NCBI GenBank assembly: GCA_900317215.1
Contig: ONFW01000087.1
Coordinates: 1-5,600, forward strand
Origin: an uncultured Eubacteriales bacterium
GTDB taxonomy: Bacteria; Bacillota; Clostridia; Oscillospirales; Acutalibacteraceae
Direction: 5' to 3'
Length of the DNA stretch: 5,600 nucleotides
Below the pieces are notes generated by a model, which had not been told where the DNA came from, did no database searches, and saw nothing but the letters and a program-made list of their open reading frames with translations. Each line of letters opens with the position of its first letter. Positions within the stretch are counted from its first letter, which is position 1. A program made the translations under genes and the position numbers. Below are positions 5,559 to 5,600 of this stretch, in pieces.

Positions 5559-5600
5559 GAAAGCACAGGAACTTCTGCCGGGTGCGATCTTTATGTTTTC
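5488..5600 (+). CDS. Membrane-protein fragment, right end outside the window
   Basis: Frame +1 is open from 5482 (after TGA 5479-5481) to the window edge. It reads 'MVVIMAVFMIFPLQTGAVF', a hydrophobic stretch long enough for one membrane helix, then 'NVTGEKAQELLPGAIFMF'. The helix followed by 'F-N-V-T-G-E' and a second hydrophobic start faintly recalls MATE-type transporters, but 37 residues are too few to assign a family. ATG 5488 has no RBS and the frame begins exactly where the NRPS reductase domain stops matching. More likely this is an internal piece of another gene joined by deletion than a native N-terminus. Confidence 0.35.
   Translation, partial: MVVIMAVFMIFPLQTGAVFNVTGEKAQELLPGAIFMF

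Overview
The window looks like a chromosomal stretch from a Gram-positive, anaerobic gut or rumen Firmicute. A Ruminococcus-like member of the Oscillospiraceae is my best guess. It rests on strong AAGGAG-type ribosome binding sites, an NRPS style with phrases such as 'KIQEGIFFE' and 'THYMVP', the DUF3795 and flavodoxin genes, and AT-rich spacers beside roughly 50% GC coding DNA. The assignment is inference; no marker gene is present.

Layout. Positions 1-97 hold the tail of an upstream transcription unit, ending in a clear intrinsic terminator (64-97). After a spacer, a small gene at 417 starts with a good RBS but runs into the body of a flavodoxin that has lost its N-terminus (about 575-964). 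A complete flavodoxin-like NAD(P)H-dependent oxidoreductase (961-1488) overlaps it by ATGA and is probably translationally coupled. A spacer with a 19-bp inverted repeat and a T-run follows, then an intact Cys-rich DUF3795 gene (1682-2107).

From 2162 to 5487 almost nothing is whole. The first ~57 codons of a MalY/PatB-type aminotransferase run directly into the adenylation domain of a non-ribosomal peptide synthetase. The NRPS reads, in order: A1 (internally deleted), T1, a C-domain stub, A2 (C-terminal part), T2, A3 (C-terminal part), T3, and the first residues of a terminal thioester-reductase (R) domain. The pieces are joined by large in-frame and out-of-frame deletions plus two small slippage-type indels: one A lost at 3139-3142 and one GC unit lost at 4319-4324. 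At about 5487 the R domain runs into the start or middle of an unrelated membrane-protein reading frame that leaves the window.

Interpretation. The NRPS was probably a multimodular enzyme releasing its product reductively (aldehyde, or cyclic imine/pyrazinone type), as known for NRPS families of gut Clostridia. The present copy cannot make a peptide: no condensation domain is complete and no adenylation domain keeps all core motifs. The most interesting aspect is the pattern: at least six fusion joints between gene fragments within about 5 kb, one falling in an apparent ~10-bp microhomology, and two entering the A domain at the same homologous site. This could be real deletion-driven decay, a recombination or fragment-shuffling hotspot, or chimeric or collapsed metagenomic assembly. 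Sequence alone cannot separate these. I see no RNA genes, CRISPR arrays, transposases or attachment sites.
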